Assembly (NCBI GenBank): GCA_031286985.1
Contig: JAITTL010000030.1
Coordinates: 1-59,050 of the forward strand
DNA: 59,050 nt
Source of the DNA: Endomicrobium sp.
GTDB lineage: Bacteria > Elusimicrobiota > Endomicrobiia > Endomicrobiales > Endomicrobiaceae
Direction: 5' to 3'
Shown here: piece by piece, positions 56,132-59,050 of the stretch
How positions within the stretch are numbered: the stretch's first letter is position 1
Layout of the letters: every line of letters starts with the position of its first letter
Notes under the pieces: model-generated
Database searches by the model: none
The model's input: only the letters and a program-made list of their open reading frames with translations
What the model was told of the DNA's origin: nothing
Position numbers and translations under genes: made by a program

Positions 56132-58374
56132 TGGAAAATCCGTTAACTAAAAATCTAAATTCTTCTCAGTTGGAAGCTGTTCTTTGTACCGAAGGCCCTT
56201 TGATAATTTTTGCAGGAGCAGGAACAGGAAAAACTAGAGTAATAACGCATAGAATTGCATATTTGCTTTCTTTGGGTATCGCACCTTGGTCCATTTTAGC
56301 TGTTACTTTCACAAATAAAGCTGCCATGGAAATGAAGCAAAGGGTAAATGCTCTTGTTCCTCAAACAGGTGCAAATGTGTGGATATCGACATTTCACTCG
56401 TTTTGTGCATATTTTTTACGATTGGAAACTTCAAAAATTGATCTAAATCATGATTTTTTAATATATGATTTTTCCGATCAAAAAAACGTAATTAAAGATT
56501 GTTTTAAAGAACTTAACATTGATGAAAAAAAATTTAAAATTTCAAACATAGTTGATAAAATAAGCCGCGCAAAAGATAATCTACAGTCTCCATCAGACAT
56601 GGCTAATGAGGCTATCAATGCTGGAGATCTTGTGGGGACCACAACAGCAACTATATATCAGCTTTATCAAAAAAAATTGGAGAAAACTGGAGCTTTGGAT
56701 TTTGGCGATCTTATAATGCGAACGGTTTTAGCTTTACAACATTACCCATCATTGCTAGAACATTATCAAAGAAAATATAAATACATTATGGTTGATGAAT
56801 ACCAAGATACAAATTGTGCTCAATATACCCTTGTGAAGCTGCTTGTTCAAAAACATTTTAATATTTGCGTCTGTGGTGATGATGACCAATCGGTGTACTC
56901 TTGGCGAGGGGCTGATATAAACAACATATTGGACTTTGAAAAAGATTATCCTAATGCGAAATCAGTGAAATTAGAACAAAATTATAGATCTACTCCAAAA
57001 ATACTAAAAACAGCCAATAATGTTGTAAAACATAACGACAACAGAATAAGCAAGCAATTATGGACACAGAACCCTGATGATGGGTCTGTATCCATCATAA
57101 GCGCTGCAAACGAAAATGATGAAGCAATTAGAGTTGTTGACTTAATTTCTCTTAAAACATCTAACTGTGAGTATAATTTTTCTGATTTCGCTGTTTTTTA
57201 TAGAACAAATTCACAATCGCGCACATTTGAGGATGCATTTAGAAGAATTGGAATACCATATGTTATTATAGGGACATTACGGTTCTATGATCGCGCAGAA
57301 ATTAAAGATATTATGGCATACTTAAAATTCATACATAATACGAACGATAATGTAAGCTTTAAAAGAATTGTGAATGTTCCAAAAAGAGGTATAGGAAAAA
57401 TATCTTTAGATTTGCTAGAAAATTTTGCAGTTTCTAAAGGCATATCCATCTGGCAGGCTATTCCTTTTTCACAAGAAGCAGGGTTACCAAAAGGAGCAAT
57501 AAATGCCTTGAATTCCTTTGCTCAAATTATAAAAAAATTTATCAATTTAAAAAATGCTGCTTCTGTTAAAGAAATAGCTCAAAAAATTATAACGCACTCT
57601 GGGTATCTAAAAGAACTTGAAAACGAAAACACCACTGAGGCAAAAATAAAGATAGAAAATATACAAGAATTGATTTCTGCTATCAGTGATTTTGAAAAAC
57701 GTTCTCCTGATAAATCTCTTTCAGGGTACTTAACACAAATTGCTTTAGTAAGTGATTTAGATTCTCTTGACGAATCAAAAGGTAGAATTACTTTGATGAC
57801 CTTGCATTTAGCCAAAGGTTTAGAATTTAACAATGTGTTTTTATGTGGACTTGAAGAAGGATTATTCCCAATAGGCGAATCTGCTTTTGAGCCTGAAGAA
57901 TTGGCAGAAGAAAGAAGGCTTATGTATGTTGGGATGACAAGGGCTAAAAAACATTTGTATATGTGCTGGGCAACAGAAAGAACGGTTTTCGGTAAAACTA
58001 AATGGAACATGCCATCTCGCTTTATTACAGAGGCCGGATTTACAGCTGAAATCTCACCAATAGAATTAATTAAAAAACAAAATTTTAACAATAGATTCAA
58101 CACATACCAAGAAAATAATTATTACAAAAAGTCTAAAGCAAAGTATCCCAACAACAACCAATTTTATGTTCCATCAAACGATAATACAGTTTATACTTCA
58201 ACGAAAGATACTAGCCCTTACAAGATAGGCATCTTTGTTAGTCATCCTGTTTTTGGTAAAGGTAAAATTATTGAAAAAAACGGTGTTGGAAACGATCTAA
58301 AACTAGTAGTTCTATTTGAAACTGGGCAATGGAAAAAACTGCTTGCAAGGGTGGCAAATCTAACTCTCATTTAG
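56131..58374 (+). CDS. pcrA: UvrD/PcrA-type DNA helicase
   Basis: The 747-residue SF1A helicase works in repair and replication-fork processing. Motifs: Q-like LNSSQLEAV, Walker A AGAGTGKTRV, TFTNKAAMEMK, DEYQDTN, GDDDQSVYSWRGA, EQNYRST, and TLHLAKGLEF, then VGMTRAKK. The C-terminal Tudor-like end (HPVFGKGKIIEKNG, then FETGQWKKLLARVA) is PcrA-like. The ATG at 56131 fits the family N-terminus. Its promoter leaves almost no leader (see that entry). It is the last intact gene in the window. Confidence 0.96.
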   Translation: MENPLTKNLNSSQLEAVLCTEGPLIIFAGAGTGKTRVITHRIAYLLSLGIAPWSILAVTFTNKAAMEMKQRVNALVPQTGANVWISTFHSFCAYFLRLETSKIDLNHDFLIYDFSDQKNVIKDCFKELNIDEKKFKISNIVDKISRAKDNLQSPSDMANEAINAGDLVGTTTATIYQLYQKKLEKTGALDFGDLIMRTVLALQHYPSLLEHYQRKYKYIMVDEYQDTNCAQYTLVKLLVQKHFNICVCGDDDQSVYSWRGADINNILDFEKDYPNAKSVKLEQNYRSTPKILKTANNVVKHNDNRISKQLWTQNPDDGSVSIISAANENDEAIRVVDLISLKTSNCEYNFSDFAVFYRTNSQSRTFEDAFRRIGIPYVIIGTLRFYDRAEIKDIMAYLKFIHNTNDNVSFKRIVNVPKRGIGKISLDLLENFAVSKGISIWQAIPFSQEAGLPKGAINALNSFAQIIKKFINLKNAASVKEIAQKIITHSGYLKELENENTTEAKIKIENIQELISAISDFEKRSPDKSLSGYLTQIALVSDLDSLDESKGRITLMTLHLAKGLEFNNVFLCGLEEGLFPIGESAFEPEELAEERRLMYVGMTRAKKHLYMCWATERTVFGKTKWNMPSRFITEAGFTAEISPIELIKKQNFNNRFNTYQENNYYKKSKAKYPNNNQFYVPSNDNTVYTSTKDTSPYKIGIFVSHPVFGKGKIIEKNGVGNDLKLVVLFETGQWKKLLARVANLTLI

Positions 58375-58581
58375 AAAAAATTATAAAGCCTTGATTTTCC
58401 TTTTTTTGTTTTGCTAGAACCAACCTGTTTTAAAAACAAAAGATTCAGTCAAGCAGGTGAAGAATTTGAAGAGCTAGTTAATACAATAAATAGTGAGAAA
58501 ATAAAAAGCAAAGTAAAGAAAATTGTTATAAGTTGGTTCGCCAGTAACTACTGTGATGTATAGAGTTAAAAGGAAGATACA
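58375..58581 (+). other. Short gap with possible coding remains upstream of the kinase fragment
   Basis: A frame about 35 codons long (with EEFEELVNTINSEKIKSKVK) ends at a TAG just before the kinase fragment. Its amino acid use is plausible for a helical linker of a histidine kinase, but it is in a separate frame and has no start, so this is only a suggestion. Confidence 0.25.
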
Positions 58582-58818
58582 TTGATGTATGCAGGTGATA
58601 TAGATGTTTCTTATACAGTTAATGATAAGAAGGTTGAAATAAAGGTAAAGGATAATGGATGTGGAATGCCAAAGGAAATAATAGATAAAATTATGAGTGA
58701 CAATGAAGAAGTAGGTACAACAAAAGAGGGAGGACATGGAATAGGGACGCAACAAATAAGGGATATAGTAAAAGAAATGAAAGGAAAGATGAAGATAAAG
58801 AGTTACAAGAGAGGATAA
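58582..58818 (+). pseudogene. Fragment of a histidine-kinase-like ATPase domain
   Basis: This 78-codon frame contains the ATP-binding boxes of a HATPase_c domain: DNGCGMP (G1) and GGHGIGTQQI (G2), with the sequence VSYTVNDKKVEIKVKDNG before them. The phosphoacceptor His, dimer helices and sensor are missing, and the N box is not convincing. It stops before the usual domain end and is followed by a transposase relic. It is most likely a remnant of a sensor kinase; a free-standing small ATPase is unlikely. Confidence 0.6.
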
Positions 58819-58860
58819 GAGGTAAAAGAAAATGGAATAGAGGTGCATTTGCGGCCAGTG

Positions 58861-58977
58861 CGAGATTGAATTCGGCAGAACGATTGTTGGAATTATGGAA
58901 CGAATATGTCAGGAATAATAGATATTTGTGAGAGGTTCACTGAATTTAGGATAAAAGTAATGAGATTTTCTCAAAGT
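58861..58977 (+). pseudogene. Second relic of an IS630-type transposase
   Basis: The frame reads LNSAERLLELWNEYVRNNRYL, then after a stop ERFTEFRIKVMRF. It aligns with the relic at 9.9-10.0 kb both as protein (NEYV(K/R)NNR(F/Y), FR.(E/K)VM.F) and as DNA (for example AACGAATATGTC in both). It corresponds to the last catalytic Glu and C-terminal helices of IS630 transposases. The element is truncated on the left next to the kinase fragment, and no terminal repeat is visible before the window ends. Confidence 0.6.
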
Positions 58978-59050
58978 ACATGATAAAAGATTTGAATTTT
59001 GTTGAGAGTGTACGTATATACAAAAACAGGAGGCAGTTGGTCTTAAAGTC

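Overview
The window is a 59 kb, strongly AT-rich, densely coding stretch of a bacterial chromosome. The cell it implies is a Gram-negative-type (diderm) strict anaerobe: there are two proteins with outer-membrane beta-barrel features, a probable lipoprotein peptidase, an oxygen-defence set (rubredoxin, flavodiiron protein, superoxide reductase, rubrerythrin), a membrane pyrophosphatase and a glycolytic set (class II aldolase, GAPDH, PGK, pyruvate kinase). From memory of gene content and the decayed genes and insertion-sequence relics seen here, an Elusimicrobiota / Endomicrobium-like bacterium (termite-gut lineage) is my best guess. That assignment is inference; no rRNA gene is present to test it, and I found no tRNA, rRNA, CRISPR array or intact insertion sequence.

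Layout. 1-4.9 kb: SulP transporter, argF-maf, and a minus-strand pair (SurA-N-like protein, M23 lipoprotein). 5.0-9.8 kb: rubredoxin, an unusual IscS lacking its PLP lysine, IscU with a cysteine-rich tail, flavodiiron protein, superoxide reductase and rubrerythrin. 9.8-10.1 kb: relic of an IS630-type transposase. 10.1-14.6 kb: mreC-mreD-PBP2-rodA cell-shape operon (no mreB). 14.7-19.4 kb: aroC-aroK, a small outer-membrane protein, accA-fba. 19.8-26.4 kb: comM, mazG, membrane pyrophosphatase, and an overlapping trio (M50-like protease, CTP-transferase-like lipid enzyme, polysaccharide deacetylase). 26.4-28.4 kb (minus): ZIP transporter, short pyruvate kinase with a structured leader. 28.8-30.6 kb: nadC-birA. 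30.7-35.2 kb (minus): RNase H, RmuC, an iron-sulfur PD-(D/E)XK nuclease and cardiolipin synthase, with a degenerate dispersed repeat in the gaps. 35.6-37.1 kb: operator-like palindromes, a consensus promoter, a small HTH protein, a histone-H1-like protein with a duplicated motif, a terminator and a possible small RNA. 37.1-45 kb: thrC, cinA, and the CIRCE-controlled hrcA-grpE-dnaK-(orf)-dnaJ heat-shock locus. 45-49.4 kb: gapA-pgk and a coiled-coil autotransporter-like protein. 49.6-58.4 kb: dprA-topA-xer, argS and a nitroreductase (minus), pcrA/uvrD. 58.4-59.05 kb: a histidine-kinase ATPase fragment next to a second IS630 relic.

Most interesting: (1) the IscS homologue retains the persulfide cysteine but has Val in place of the PLP lysine and lacks other PLP contacts, resembling the PLP-lysine-less IscS I recall from Archaeoglobus fulgidus, and it sits beside a cysteine-tailed IscU in an oxygen-defence island, suggesting sulfide-fed Fe-S assembly; (2) the HTH / histone-like module behind a perfect sigma70 promoter and a TTTGTT repeat array; (3) two candidate structured RNAs (pyk leader, and 36.8 kb); (4) two families of decayed repeats shared between distant gaps.
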